Positions 32,985 through 42,179 of a stretch of 64,000 nt of DNA are shown here, one piece after another. The DNA comes from an uncultured Lachnospiraceae bacterium (GTDB lineage Bacteria; Bacillota; Clostridia; Lachnospirales; Lachnospiraceae): positions 124,001 through 188,000 of the forward strand of contig CAUAFT010000001.1 of assembly GCA_958428365.1 (NCBI GenBank), written 5' to 3'. The notes beneath the pieces were generated by a model, which was not told the origin of the DNA, did not search any database, and was given only the letters and a program-made list of their open reading frames with translations. The position numbers and the translations under genes are program-made. How positions within the stretch are numbered: position 1 is the stretch's first letter; the number at the start of each line of letters is the position of its first letter.

Positions 32985-33016
32985 TCTGTGAACTCATCCC
33001 CGGCAACAAAATGCTT

Positions 33017-34441
33017 CTAATTATAAACTAACATGATACCTGTGACAACTTTGTCTGTAAACGAGATCTCCATTGCAATCTCACCGGATTCCGTCACATA
33101 ATCTAAAAATTGGTAATTTTCTGATTCGTAGGCGTCCACCGGCTCGCCGAAAACTGCTATGACCTCTTCATAAGAGCTTCCCAGCTTGATCCCTCCGTCC
33201 AATTCTGCCGCGGCGTCATCCGTATTGGAGTGATAAATGCCGGATATGATACATTCTTTGTAAGATTTTTCTTCGCTGTCTTGATTCTGTACATATACGC
33301 TGACAAGTTTCCCGTCCTTGGAGAAGTATACAAAATCTTCACTTTCCGCCTCGATCATATCGGAGTCGTTATACTCGGAATCAAATTCCCATCCGTCCTC
33401 TTCCAGAACACTGACAGCTTCTCCGAGATGGTAGGTCTTTCCCTCAATCTGGAATTTTCCCTTTGCCACATCTAAATCATCATCTAATACGGCGTCTTCC
33501 TTACTTTGGATGGTACTGTCTGTGTCATCCTCTGTATCCGCATCTTCGCCTAAGTCCATCATTACATTTTCACTTTTCGATTCGTCCTCCACTGCCTGAT
33601 CCCTGATATCCTCCGGCAGCTCAAACTTGTAATCATCATAGCCGTTGATAATGATCTCCATATCGAGTGTCGGCACGTTCACTTTCGCACCTTCGCCCAG
33701 CATACTGTTTAAGCCCAGTTCATCGGAAGAATCGCTGTTTTCCAATAGTTTTTCCCAATCGGAACCGGAAAAATCAAAATAGATTCCCGCCAGATCCTTC
33801 GTCTTTGCGTTAAAATAGAAAGAAATATCCACGGTCAGATATTCCAGAGCATCCTCACTCAGCTCATACTGCTGAAGCTCTTCCTCTATATTTTCAATCA
33901 GATCGGCAAGCTCAGCGCCTTCTACCTCTCCGTGTACCCGGTAGCAGTCCTGATCCTGATACTCCTCCAGTTCTGACTCCAGGGTCAGCTTGTCAGAAAG
34001 TTTGGAATAATCGTATTTTACAATATCTGTGGTAATGTCTTCGTTTTCCACGTCCGCTTTGGCATAGGTCCAGGAATCCGAGTTTGGATCATAGGTGTAG
34101 GTGGTATTTTCCTCTTCTCCCATGACCATATAGGATTTCATCGGCACATTCATCTCAGTTCCAAACATGTTGAGCGTTGCGCTGCCGTCGATACAAAGAC
34201 CTTTCTCATTCTCTGCTTTGGCATTCACATCCATGGCAACTTCCATACTGGTCGTGGCACTCTCAGCTTCCACCTGGTATTCCATATTTACCAGGATGTC
34301 CATATCTACGGACTCGACATCTTTAATATTTTTATTATTTTCCTGAAACAAGGACTCTACGGTTACTTTTCCGCATCCCATTGCCAGTACGCTCACAAGC
34401 GCCAGAAGCGCTCCCAGTGTAATCCATTTTAAACGTTTCAT
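33017..34441 (-). CDS. Large acidic lipoprotein (DUF6612-like)
   Basis: 474 residues with a lipoprotein signal peptide (LGALLALVSVLAMGC, lipobox MGC near residue 23). The N-terminal 250 residues are beta-rich and resemble the LolA/LppX-like DUF6612 type of Clostridial lipoproteins (MDILVNMEYQVEAES, DLAGIYFDFSGSDWEKLL). A low-complexity Asp/Glu segment at about 280-310 separates a second part (GKTYHLGEAVSVLEEDGWEF... GSSYEEVIAVFGEPVDAYES) that resembles a small beta fold seen in other surface proteins. It should sit on the outer face of the membrane. A TTGACG-18-TAGTAT promoter lies upstream. Function unknown. Confidence 0.85.
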   Translation of the reverse strand: MKRLKWITLGALLALVSVLAMGCGKVTVESLFQENNKNIKDVESVDMDILVNMEYQVEAESATTSMEVAMDVNAKAENEKGLCIDGSATLNMFGTEMNVPMKSYMVMGEEENTTYTYDPNSDSWTYAKADVENEDITTDIVKYDYSKLSDKLTLESELEEYQDQDCYRVHGEVEGAELADLIENIEEELQQYELSEDALEYLTVDISFYFNAKTKDLAGIYFDFSGSDWEKLLENSDSSDELGLNSMLGEGAKVNVPTLDMEIIINGYDDYKFELPEDIRDQAVEDESKSENVMMDLGEDADTEDDTDSTIQSKEDAVLDDDLDVAKGKFQIEGKTYHLGEAVSVLEEDGWEFDSEYNDSDMIEAESEDFVYFSKDGKLVSVYVQNQDSEEKSYKECIISGIYHSNTDDAAAELDGGIKLGSSYEEVIAVFGEPVDAYESENYQFLDYVTESGEIAMEISFTDKVVTGIMLVYN

Positions 34442-34522
34442 ATGTTCCCTCCAGAATTTGTTTCGAATCCCTTTTCATCATAAGTATTTTCACACCTCCT
34501 CCCCAAGACGATCCGTATTTTC

Positions 34523-34552
34523 ATACTAGCATAATGAAAAAAGATTCGTCAA
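34523..34552 (-). promoter_or_regulatory. Promoter of the large lipoprotein gene
   Basis: Minus-strand TTGACG (34547-34552) and TAGTAT (34523-34528) spaced by 18 bases, about 80 bases before the ATG. Confidence 0.5.
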
Positions 34553-34595
34553 TGAAACAATCCTGTATTTCTTACAAAACCGCCATTCTGACATA

Positions 34596-35438
34596 TTATT
34601 GTTTGAGGGTGACATCCATCTGGGGATATGGGATCTCAATGCCGTTTTCATCCAGAGCATACTTGATGTTCTCCAAAAGACGCCATCTCGTCTCCCAATA
34701 GTCCTCCGTCATGACCCATACCCGGATCCCCATCAAAACGCAGCTGTCCGCCAGCTCGGATACGAATACCTGGATCTCGTCCTCCATAAGGCAGCAGGAA
34801 TCCTTGTGGATGACCTGTAATAAGATCTCTTTTGCCTGCCGGATATCCGATTGATAGGAAATTCCCACAGACAGATCGATCCTCCTCTTCCCGTTGGAGG
34901 TCACATTGGTCATACTGCTGTTGGCAAGGGTACCGTTGGGAATCATGACGCTCTGATTATCCTTGGTGGCAAGTCTGGTATAAAACAGGGAGATCTCTTC
35001 CACCGTTCCCTCATTTTTATGGGTGTCTTCTATAATATAGTCTCCAACCTTAAAAGGCTTCATGATAAGAATGATCACTCCGCCTGCCAAATTGGAAAGA
35101 CTTCCCTGCAAGGCAAGACCAAGGGTCAGTCCCGCAGAACCCAGGACTGCCACCACCGAGGCCGTCGTTACCCCAAAGAGGGTCAGGATCACGAACACCA
35201 ACAACAAATAAAGAGCCGCCTTAAAGAGGGAACGCAGGAACTGTCTGACTCCCTCGTCCACCTCTCTTCGCTCCGCCCACTTCTCATAGGTCTTCATCAA
35301 AAACTTGATGATCCTTGTTCCGATAAAATATACCACCACCGCCAAAAGAACAGTGGATGCAAATGCAATGATATCCGGTAAGAGGGAATAGAGATATTTT
35401 TTTATAACGCCCCATTCTGCATTTGGTTCCAGTTCCAT
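34596..35438 (-). CDS. Small-conductance mechanosensitive channel (MscS family)
   Basis: 280-residue channel that releases solutes on osmotic downshift. Three membrane helices (about 20-40, 65-90 and 92-125) end in the pore helix GSAGLTLGLALQGSLSNLAGGVIILIMKPFKVGDYI, the hallmark Gly/Ala-rich TM3 of MscS. The cytoplasmic beta and alpha/beta vestibule follows (GTVEEISLFYTRLATKDNQSVMIPNG, IDLSVGISYQSDI) and the end is IPYPQMDVTLKQ. It appears to be its own transcription unit between the lipoprotein and pdxST genes. Confidence 0.95.
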   Translation of the reverse strand: MELEPNAEWGVIKKYLYSLLPDIIAFASTVLLAVVVYFIGTRIIKFLMKTYEKWAERREVDEGVRQFLRSLFKAALYLLLVFVILTLFGVTTASVVAVLGSAGLTLGLALQGSLSNLAGGVIILIMKPFKVGDYIIEDTHKNEGTVEEISLFYTRLATKDNQSVMIPNGTLANSSMTNVTSNGKRRIDLSVGISYQSDIRQAKEILLQVIHKDSCCLMEDEIQVFVSELADSCVLMGIRVWVMTEDYWETRWRLLENIKYALDENGIEIPYPQMDVTLKQ

Positions 35439-35496
35439 CTTTATCCTCCTTTATCTTATGAAAATCCATATCTTTTGAATCATTTTAGATTCTATT

Positions 35497-36159
35497 CTAA
35501 AATAGAGGATTTCGTTTGTAAAGGGGCGGTGGAGCATTTCTATTTATTTCTACTTCATTTATATTTGATTTTCCTGCATTTGTTTTTTTGCACAGCTCCA
35601 TAAAATAAGTATGGATCCGTGTGTCCTTCGTAACTTCCGGATGAAAAGCAATTCCAATCTGATTCCGACAGCGGACTGCCACGATCCGCCCCTGTACCTC
35701 GGCAAGTATCTCCACCTCTTCGGGCGTATCTTCCGGCACAGCTTCGATATACGGCGCCCGTATAAACGTCATGGGAACCCTTCCGATCCCCTTCATCTCT
35801 TCTTCCGTAAAAAAACTGCCCAGCTGCCTGCCATAGGCATTCCGTTTGACCTTCACGGGAAGGGTTCCCAGGTAGACGTTTTCCTCACCGGAAATCTCTT
35901 CTGCCAGCAGGATCAGTCCGGCGCAGGTACCAAGCACCGGGAGACCTCTTTGAATTTTCTCCCGGATCGGCTCTAAGAGATCTAACTCCCATAATAGCTT
36001 CCCTATGACTGTGCTCTCCCCGCCTGGCAGCACCAATCCGTCAAAGTCCTGCATCAGATCCCTTTTCTGCCTTATCTCGAAACATTCCGCTCCCAGACTT
36101 TCCAGCATTTTCTCATGTTCGATAAACGCTCCCTGAAGGGCAAGTACTCCGATCTTCAT
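35497..36159 (-). CDS. pdxT: Pyridoxal 5'-phosphate synthase glutaminase subunit
   Basis: Hydrolyses glutamine and passes ammonia to PdxS for making pyridoxal phosphate. 220 residues from the ATG at 36159; an upstream extension is out of family. The class I glutaminase triad is visible: nucleophile Cys in LGTCAGLILLAEE, and His and Glu in IAFHPEVTKDTRIH. GGESTVIGKLL forms part of the active site. About 30 residues at the C-terminus (NAGKSNINEVEINRNAPPPL) extend beyond the usual end. Its start lies one base after the pdxS stop. An ATTTTAGA/TCTAAAAT hairpin overlaps its stop codon. Confidence 0.96.
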   Translation of the reverse strand: MKIGVLALQGAFIEHEKMLESLGAECFEIRQKRDLMQDFDGLVLPGGESTVIGKLLWELDLLEPIREKIQRGLPVLGTCAGLILLAEEISGEENVYLGTLPVKVKRNAYGRQLGSFFTEEEMKGIGRVPMTFIRAPYIEAVPEDTPEEVEILAEVQGRIVAVRCRNQIGIAFHPEVTKDTRIHTYFMELCKKTNAGKSNINEVEINRNAPPPLYKRNPLF

Positions 36160-36160
36160 G

Positions 36161-37036
36161 CTATTTGCCCCTCTCTGCCATGAGAAGCTCGATCTCCTGC
36201 TCGTTGATTCCCACCATGGCTTCTCCCAGATCCTCGGACAGCTCTGCCAACAGCTTTGCATCCTTGTAATTGGTTACCGCCTGAACGATGGCTCTGGCTC
36301 TTTTTTCCGGATTCCCTGATTTGAAAATACCGGATCCCACAAAGACTCCCTCCGCTCCAAGCTGCATCATCAGCGCCGCGTCTGCCGGAGTGGCTACCCC
36401 GCCTGCCGCAAAGTTGACCACCGGAAGCCTCCCGTTTTTATGTACATCCAATACCAGCTCGTAAGGAACCCGCAGCTCCTTCGCCGCGTCAAAGAGTTCG
36501 TCCTCCCGCATAGAGGTCAGTCTTGCGATCTCCTGATTCATTTTTCTCATATGGCGTACTGCCTGTACCACGTCTCCGGTTCCCGGTTCCCCCTTGGTAC
36601 GGATCATGGAAGCTCCCTCGTTGATCCTCCTAAGCGCCTCTCCCAGATCCTTCGCTCCGCACACAAAGGGAACCCTGAACTGCGTTTTATCAATATGGTA
36701 GACGTCATCTGCCGGGGAAAGCACTTCGCTCTCGTCTATGTAATCGATCTCGATGGCCTCTAAGATCTGCGCCTCCGCAAAATGTCCGATCCGGCACTTT
36801 GCCATCACCGGAATGGTCACTGCCTCCTGGATTCCCCGGATCATCTTCGGATCGCTCATTCTCGATACGCCCCCTGCGGCGCGGATGTCCGCCGGGATCC
36901 GCTCCAATGCCATAACGGCGCAGGCTCCCGCCTCCTGTGCGATCTTCGCCTGCTCCGGTGTGGTGACATCCATGATAACGCCGCCCTTTAACATCTGTGC
37001 CAGCTCTTTGTTCAACTCATACCTGTTCTCTTCCAT
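36161..37036 (-). CDS. pdxS: Pyridoxal 5'-phosphate synthase lyase subunit
   Basis: Combines ribose 5-phosphate, glyceraldehyde 3-phosphate and ammonia to pyridoxal 5'-phosphate; forms a dodecamer with PdxT. 291 residues, full length. Seen are KGGVIMDVTTPEQAKIAQEAG at the N-terminus, the active-site lysine in VMAKCRIGHFAEAQ, EVLSPADDVYHIDK, and the C-terminal GAEGVFVGSGIFKSGNPEKRA. Along with pdxT it forms a two-gene operon for vitamin B6 without deoxyxylulose phosphate. No clear repressor site is seen in the 209 bases upstream. Confidence 0.98.
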   Translation of the reverse strand: MEENRYELNKELAQMLKGGVIMDVTTPEQAKIAQEAGACAVMALERIPADIRAAGGVSRMSDPKMIRGIQEAVTIPVMAKCRIGHFAEAQILEAIEIDYIDESEVLSPADDVYHIDKTQFRVPFVCGAKDLGEALRRINEGASMIRTKGEPGTGDVVQAVRHMRKMNQEIARLTSMREDELFDAAKELRVPYELVLDVHKNGRLPVVNFAAGGVATPADAALMMQLGAEGVFVGSGIFKSGNPEKRARAIVQAVTNYKDAKLLAELSEDLGEAMVGINEQEIELLMAERGK

Positions 37037-37245
37037 GGTAAAACCTCCGTTTCACTTATATCCATATATTTTCCATATGAATTGTGTGTATTATTTTGTT
37101 ACTGTGATTATAGAAAAAATATGGTTATATTGGAAGTTCCAGTATTTGTATTTTTGTCCATGCCAGTTTGGATGGATCAGAAAATGTTATATATTAAAAT
37201 CTTCATAAATACAACATATACGAATCACCAACTCTGATGTTCCGT

Positions 37246-38169
37246 CTATTTTGCCAGCTCCAGCATCTTCGCCAGAGGTATGGATGCCCGCTCTATAATT
37301 TCTTCCGGTAACTCCACAACAGGCTCCAGTTCTGACAACGCCCGTTCCACCTTCTCCAAGGTGATTTTTTTCATATTGGGGCAAAATTGTCTGTGTCCCA
37401 CGGAATAGAACTTCTTATTTGGATTTTTCTGCTGTAATTCAAAGAATACTCCCATTTCCGTACAGATGATGAATTTTTCTGCCGTACTGCTTGTGGCGTA
37501 GTCGATGATTTCGGAGGTACTTCCCACAAAGTCGGAGAGGGCAATTACATCCTGCGTACACTCCGGGTGGGTGAGTACCAGGGCATCCGGGTGTAATTTT
37601 TTTGCCTCTTTCAGTTGGTCTGCGTGGATGCTTTTGTGGACATGACAGAAGCCATCGTGAAAGATAAAATGCTTTTCCGGCACCTTTTGTGCCACATATC
37701 TTCCCAGGTTATTATCCGGCACAAAGAAAATATTTTTTTCAGGAATACGTTCTACAACTCTGACTGCATTGGATGAGGTGACGCAGACGTCTGAGACTGC
37801 TTTGATTTCAGCGGTGGAGTTCACATAACAGACCACTGCAAGATCGTCAAAACGTCTTCGGACCTCTTCTATCTGCTCTGCCGTTATCATGTGAGCCATG
37901 GGACAGTCGGCGCTTTCATCCGCCATGATCACATTTTTCTTTGGATTTAAGATCTTTGCGCTCTCACCCATGAAGCTGACGCCGCAGAATAGAATGTTTT
38001 TCTGTTCCACCTGGGTCGCCGCCTTGCTCAGATAAAAGGAGTCGCCTACATAGTCTGCGATTTCCTGGACTTTTCCGTCCACATAGTAATGTGCCAGTAT
38101 CACAACGTCCTTTTCCTTTTGTAATCTTTTTATTTTTTCCACTTTGGTTTCTTTTATTTCTATCGCCAT
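37246..38169 (-). CDS. nadA: Quinolinate synthase
   Basis: [4Fe-4S] enzyme that condenses iminoaspartate and dihydroxyacetone phosphate to quinolinate in NAD synthesis. 307 residues. The N-terminus has VVILAHYYVDGKVQEIADYVGDSFYLSK. The three cluster cysteines are in ILFCGVSFMGESAK, LTHPECTQDV and HRQFCPNMKK, the usual arrangement. The genes that normally travel with it (nadB and nadC) are not in the window; the unit here is just nadA. Two ACATGT sites upstream may be operators. Confidence 0.97.
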   Translation of the reverse strand: MAIEIKETKVEKIKRLQKEKDVVILAHYYVDGKVQEIADYVGDSFYLSKAATQVEQKNILFCGVSFMGESAKILNPKKNVIMADESADCPMAHMITAEQIEEVRRRFDDLAVVCYVNSTAEIKAVSDVCVTSSNAVRVVERIPEKNIFFVPDNNLGRYVAQKVPEKHFIFHDGFCHVHKSIHADQLKEAKKLHPDALVLTHPECTQDVIALSDFVGSTSEIIDYATSSTAEKFIICTEMGVFFELQQKNPNKKFYSVGHRQFCPNMKKITLEKVERALSELEPVVELPEEIIERASIPLAKMLELAK

Positions 38170-38207
38170 TTTTTAAACTCCCAATCTTCTCTTATTTCTA
38201 TATACTG

Positions 38208-38242
38208 ACATGTGCTTTATCATACCATTGGTTTATACATGT
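38208..38242 (-). promoter_or_regulatory. Paired palindromic hexamers upstream of nadA
   Basis: Two ACATGT palindromes at 38208-38213 and 38237-38242, in the contexts TGACATGT and ACATGTCT, 29 bases apart, within 75 bases of the nadA start. Possible operators for an NAD-related repressor; this is inference only. Confidence 0.3.
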
Positions 38243-38321
38243 CTTTTTTTGATTCCATGTTCCCGGAAGATTCTAAAAAATCTTCCCAAAATTTCCCAGA
38301 ATCTTTATTATACGCAAATCA

Positions 38322-38350
38322 GGAAATCTTTCACTCAAGGAAAGATTTCC
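38322..38350 (-). terminator. Hairpin after metY, probable terminator
   Basis: GGAAATCTTT and AAAGATTTCC pair perfectly over ten bases with a nine-base loop, 50 bases downstream of metY. It lacks a clear T run on the minus strand, so its action as a terminator is uncertain. Confidence 0.45.
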
Positions 38351-38399
38351 CGTTGTTTATAAACTATTTTTCACGAAATAACTGCTATTTCTTCCTCAT

Positions 38400-39707
38400 T
38401 TATTTTACTGCCTTGAAGGCTTCCTCTAAATCCTCGATGATATCGTCGATGTTTTCGGTGCCGATGGATAAGCGGATGGTATTCGGCTTAATTCCCTGAT
38501 CTAACAATTCTTCCTCGTTTAACTGGGAATGTGTGGTGGACGCCGGATGGATGACTAAGGATTTTACATCTGCCACATTGGCAAGCAGGGAGAATAACTC
38601 CAGGTTGTCAATAAATTCCTTTGCTTTTTCGGCATCTCCTTTGATTTCAAAGGTGAAGATGGAACCGCCGCCCTTCGGGAAATATTTCTTATACAGTTCC
38701 TGCTGCTCTTTATCATTGGAAACGGCAGGGTGATTTACCTTTTCTACCTGCGGATGGTTCTCTAAGTATTCTACGACTTTTAAGGCATTCTCCACATGTC
38801 TTTCCACTCTTAGGGATAGAGTCTCTAAGCCCTGTAAGAAGATGAAGGCATGGATCGGGGAAAGGGTTGCTCCCGTATCACGAAGAAGGATGGCGCGAAT
38901 CTTGGTTACGAATGCCGCCGCACCTACTGCCTTGGTAAAGCTGATTCCGTGGTAGCTTGGGTTCGGCTCTGTCAGAGATGGGAATCTACCGCTTGCCTCC
39001 CAGTCGAATTTACCGCTGTCGATGATGACGCCGCCGATGGTGGTTCCGTGACCGCCGATGAATTTGGTTGCGGAATGTACGACAATGTCTGCTCCGTATT
39101 CGATGGGACGCACCAGATAAGGTGTTGCAAAGGTGTTGTCTACCACCAGTGGGATCTTATGTGCATGTGCGATATTCGCTAATTTTTCAATGTCCACCAC
39201 GTCGGAGTTCGGGTTGCCCAGGGTCTCGATATGTAAAGCCTTTGTATTTTCCTGAATTGCGGCTTCCACTTCCTCGTAATTGAACGGGTCCACGAAGGTT
39301 GTGGTGATTCCATATTCCGGAAGGGTATGCGCCAGAAGATTGTAGGTTCCGCCGTAGATATTCTTTGCCGCTACAATGTGGTCTCCTGCGTGTGCCAGAT
39401 TCTGGAAGGTGTAGGTGATTGCCGCAGCACCGGAGGCAACTGCCAGGGCTGCCACGCCACCCTCTAAGGCCGCAATTCTCTGTTCAAAAATATCTTCTGT
39501 CGGGTTGGTCAGTCTTCCGTAGATATTTCCGGCATCACTCAGTCCGAATCTTGCCGCTGCGTGTTCGCTGTTGCGGAATACATAGGAGGAAGTCTGGTAG
39601 ATTGGCACTGCTCTTGCATCGGTTACCGGGTCTGGCGCTTCCTGTCCAACGTGTAACTGTAAGGTTTCAAATTTTAAGTTTCTTTCTGCGTAAGTTTTTT
39701 TGCTCAT
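38400..39707 (-). CDS. metY: O-acetylhomoserine aminocarboxypropyltransferase / cysteine synthase
   Basis: PLP enzyme that uses sulfide (or a thiol) with O-acetylhomoserine to form homocysteine. 435 residues, the long MetY form. Motifs: the N-terminal FETLQLHVGQEAPDPVTDARAVPIYQTSSYVF, YGRLTNPTEDIFEQRIAALEGG, the PLP-lysine in HSATKFIGGHGTTIGG, and the C-terminal HPASTTHSQLN...IRLSIGTENIDDIIEDL. It fits direct sulfhydrylation in an anaerobe. It stands alone; the 200 bases before hemL hold a strong terminator. Confidence 0.96.
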   Translation of the reverse strand: MSKKTYAERNLKFETLQLHVGQEAPDPVTDARAVPIYQTSSYVFRNSEHAAARFGLSDAGNIYGRLTNPTEDIFEQRIAALEGGVAALAVASGAAAITYTFQNLAHAGDHIVAAKNIYGGTYNLLAHTLPEYGITTTFVDPFNYEEVEAAIQENTKALHIETLGNPNSDVVDIEKLANIAHAHKIPLVVDNTFATPYLVRPIEYGADIVVHSATKFIGGHGTTIGGVIIDSGKFDWEASGRFPSLTEPNPSYHGISFTKAVGAAAFVTKIRAILLRDTGATLSPIHAFIFLQGLETLSLRVERHVENALKVVEYLENHPQVEKVNHPAVSNDKEQQELYKKYFPKGGGSIFTFEIKGDAEKAKEFIDNLELFSLLANVADVKSLVIHPASTTHSQLNEEELLDQGIKPNTIRLSIGTENIDDIIEDLEEAFKAVK

Positions 39708-39805
39708 TGGTATTCTCCCTTTCTTTTTGCTTTTTTGTTTTAATCCATTTATTTCCTATCTGTTTACAATGATATCATGGTGATTCCTGTTTGTCTAATA
39801 GAAAA

Positions 39806-39850
39806 ACAGGACAGCCCGTTATAGGTATATCCTATAACGGGCTGTCCTGT
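39806..39850 (-). terminator. Strong terminator of the hem operon
   Basis: A 20-base perfect stem, with arms at 39806-39825 and 39831-39850 (right arm ends GGGCTGTCCTGT) and a five-base loop, followed on the minus strand by TTTTTC. It lies about 60 bases after the hemL stop. Confidence 0.93.
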
Positions 39851-39910
39851 CATTTTCTTTACATCGAGAAGTGTTTTCACTGTTTACAATATCTGAATAT
39901 GAAAAACTTA

Positions 39911-41179
39911 TCAAACCCATTCTCTGACTGCCTTACAGGTCCTCTCAATATCCTCCTCCGTATGCGCCGCAGAAAGAAACATAGCTTCAAACTGCGACGG
40001 CGCCAGATAGATTCCCTGTTCTAACATATACTGAAAATACTCCGCATAGCGTTTTGTATCGGAGGTCACAGCGCTCTCATAATCCACCACCGGCTTCTCC
40101 GTAAAAAAGACGCTCATCAAAGAACCGATCTGATTCACCCAGACCTTGTCCCCAAAGCTCTTTCGCACAGTCTCTGCAATCCGTGCTGTCTTTTTCTCCA
40201 ATTCTGCATAGATCTGCGGATGATCTTTCAATATTGTCAGGGTGGTGATTCCCGCCGTGGTGGCAATGGGATTGCCGGACAACGTTCCTGCCTGATAGAC
40301 CGGACCCACCGGGGAGACCATCTCCATGATCTCTCTTCTTCCTCCATAGGCTCCAATCGGCATTCCTCCCCCTACGATCTTACCCAAAGTGATCAGATCC
40401 GGTGTGATGTGAAAATATCCGCTGGCTCCGCCAAGTCCCAGACGAAATCCTGTGATGACTTCATCAAAGATCAGCAGAGCCCCATGATCCTCTGTGATCT
40501 TTCGCAAAAATTCCAGAAATCCCGTCTTAGGAGGGACGACTCCCATATTCGCCGCCACAGGCTCCACCACAACTGCTGCGATCTCAGTTCCATACGCCTC
40601 AAACAACCGGGTTACGGAATCCTCATCGTTATAGTCCGCCACCAGTGTGTTTTTGGTGTAATCTGCCGGAACCCCCGCGCTGTCCGGCACCGCGGTGGTA
40701 AGAGCCGCCGAACCCGCTTTTACTAAGAGTCCATCGGAATGACCGTGGTAACAGCCCCGGAATTTTATGATCTTATCCCTCCCCGTATAGCCTCTCGCCA
40801 CACGAATCCCGCTCATGACTGCCTCGGTGCCGGAGCTGACCAGCCGTACCATCTCCATAGGGGGCATCAGTTCGTGGATCAGCTTTGCGAGAACTGTCTC
40901 TTTTTCCGTTGGGGCTCCAAAGCTGAGTCCATCCTCACAGGCTCTCTGTACCGCCTGTATCACTTCGGGATGGGCATGTCCTAAGATTCCCGGACCCCAG
41001 GAGCACACATAGTCGATGTATTCATTTCCGTCTGCATCCGTAATCTTAGATCCCTTTGCAGAGGAAATAAATCGCGGCGCACAATTCACATTCCCATAGG
41101 CACGGACGGGACTGTTCACGCCCCCTGGCATCCATTCCTTTGCCTCCGCAAATAATTTTTTTGATGTTTCCTCTTTCAC
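39911..41179 (-). CDS. hemL: Glutamate-1-semialdehyde 2,1-aminomutase
   Basis: PLP enzyme that turns glutamate-1-semialdehyde into 5-aminolevulinate (C5 route). 422 residues, typical length. Visible: KEWMPGGVNSPVRAYGNVNCAPRF at the N-terminus, VSSGTEAVMSGIRVARGYTGRDKI, LLIFDEVITGFRLGLGG, and the PLP-lysine in PDLITLGKIVGGGMPIGAYGG. Its place as last gene of the operon, 24 bases after hemB, fits co-expression with HemA, which makes its substrate. Confidence 0.98.
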   Translation of the reverse strand: MKEETSKKLFAEAKEWMPGGVNSPVRAYGNVNCAPRFISSAKGSKITDADGNEYIDYVCSWGPGILGHAHPEVIQAVQRACEDGLSFGAPTEKETVLAKLIHELMPPMEMVRLVSSGTEAVMSGIRVARGYTGRDKIIKFRGCYHGHSDGLLVKAGSAALTTAVPDSAGVPADYTKNTLVADYNDEDSVTRLFEAYGTEIAAVVVEPVAANMGVVPPKTGFLEFLRKITEDHGALLIFDEVITGFRLGLGGASGYFHITPDLITLGKIVGGGMPIGAYGGRREIMEMVSPVGPVYQAGTLSGNPIATTAGITTLTILKDHPQIYAELEKKTARIAETVRKSFGDKVWVNQIGSLMSVFFTEKPVVDYESAVTSDTKRYAEYFQYMLEQGIYLAPSQFEAMFLSAAHTEEDIERTCKAVREWV

Positions 41180-41203
41180 AAATACGCTCCTTATTCTATG
41201 CTG

Positions 41204-42175
41204 CTATTTTTCCTCTTTTATCCACTCCGCCACATCCAATGCATGGTAGGTAATAATAATATCCGCTCCTGCCCGCTTCATGGCGGTCATATTCTCCATG
41301 ACAATACGTCTCTCATCAATAAATCCTGCATTTACAGCCGCTTTTACCATGGCGTATTCCCCGCTGACATTGTAAGTCGCCAGCGGCAGGTCATATCTTA
41401 AAGAAGCCTCCTTTAACACATCCAGGTAGGCAAGAGCAGGTTTTACCATGATCATGTCCGCTCCCTCTTCTATATCCGCCTCAATCTCACGCATGGCTTC
41501 CCTTCCATTGGCGCAGTCCATCTGATAGGTCCTGCGGTCTCCAAAACCCGGTGCGGAATGAGCCGCATCCCGAAACGGCGCGTAGTAGGCGGAGGCAAAT
41601 TTTGCGCTGTAGGACATAATCGAGACGTCCAAAAATCCCGCTTCATCCAGCGCTTCTCTGATATGACCCACGCGGCCATCCATCATATCGCTGGGCGCAA
41701 TGACATCCGCTCCGGCGCGGGCAAGGCTTAAGGACATCTTCGCCAGCATGGGCAGTGTCTCATCGTTTAAGATCTTACCTCCCTCCACCAGTCCGCAGTG
41801 TCCGTGGGAGGTATACTCACAGAGACACACATCCACGATCACCAAAATATCAGAATAGTTCTTTTTGATATAGCGAACGGCTCTCTGTACAACGCCCTCC
41901 TCGTTATAAGCTTCACTTCCCACCTCGTCCTTATGTGCGGGAATCCCAAAAAGCAGAACTCCCGAAATCCCGCTTTTTACGACCCGCTCCATCTCCTCAC
42001 CGAGACGGTCCACGGAATACTGGAAGATTCCCGGCATGGTGTCAATGGGATTTTTGATATTCTCACCCTCGATCACAAAAATTGGATAGATCAGATCCTC
42101 GGTGTGTACGGCGTTCTCCCGCACCATCCTTCTCATGTTTTCACTGACACGCAGTCTTCTAAGTCTGTGTTTCAT
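41204..42175 (-). CDS. hemB: Delta-aminolevulinic acid dehydratase (porphobilinogen synthase)
   Basis: Condenses two 5-aminolevulinate molecules to porphobilinogen. 323 residues. Characteristic blocks are HRLRRLRVSENMRRMVRENA at the N-terminus, the metal loop DVCLCEYTSHGHCG (cysteine-containing, zinc type), the active lysines in SYSAKFASAYYAPFRDAAHS and MIMVKPALAYLDV, and ATYNVSGEYAMVKAA near the C-terminus. Fifth gene of the hem operon, four bases after cobA/hemD. Confidence 0.98.
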   Translation of the reverse strand: MKHRLRRLRVSENMRRMVRENAVHTEDLIYPIFVIEGENIKNPIDTMPGIFQYSVDRLGEEMERVVKSGISGVLLFGIPAHKDEVGSEAYNEEGVVQRAVRYIKKNYSDILVIVDVCLCEYTSHGHCGLVEGGKILNDETLPMLAKMSLSLARAGADVIAPSDMMDGRVGHIREALDEAGFLDVSIMSYSAKFASAYYAPFRDAAHSAPGFGDRRTYQMDCANGREAMREIEADIEEGADMIMVKPALAYLDVLKEASLRYDLPLATYNVSGEYAMVKAAVNAGFIDERRIVMENMTAMKRAGADIIITYHALDVAEWIKEEK

Positions 42176-42179
42176 AATT

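Noticed and set aside
32517..33020. Plus-strand frame of 167 codons over the cold-shock gene
   Set aside because: Antisense to a clearly real cold-shock gene with its promoter and terminator.
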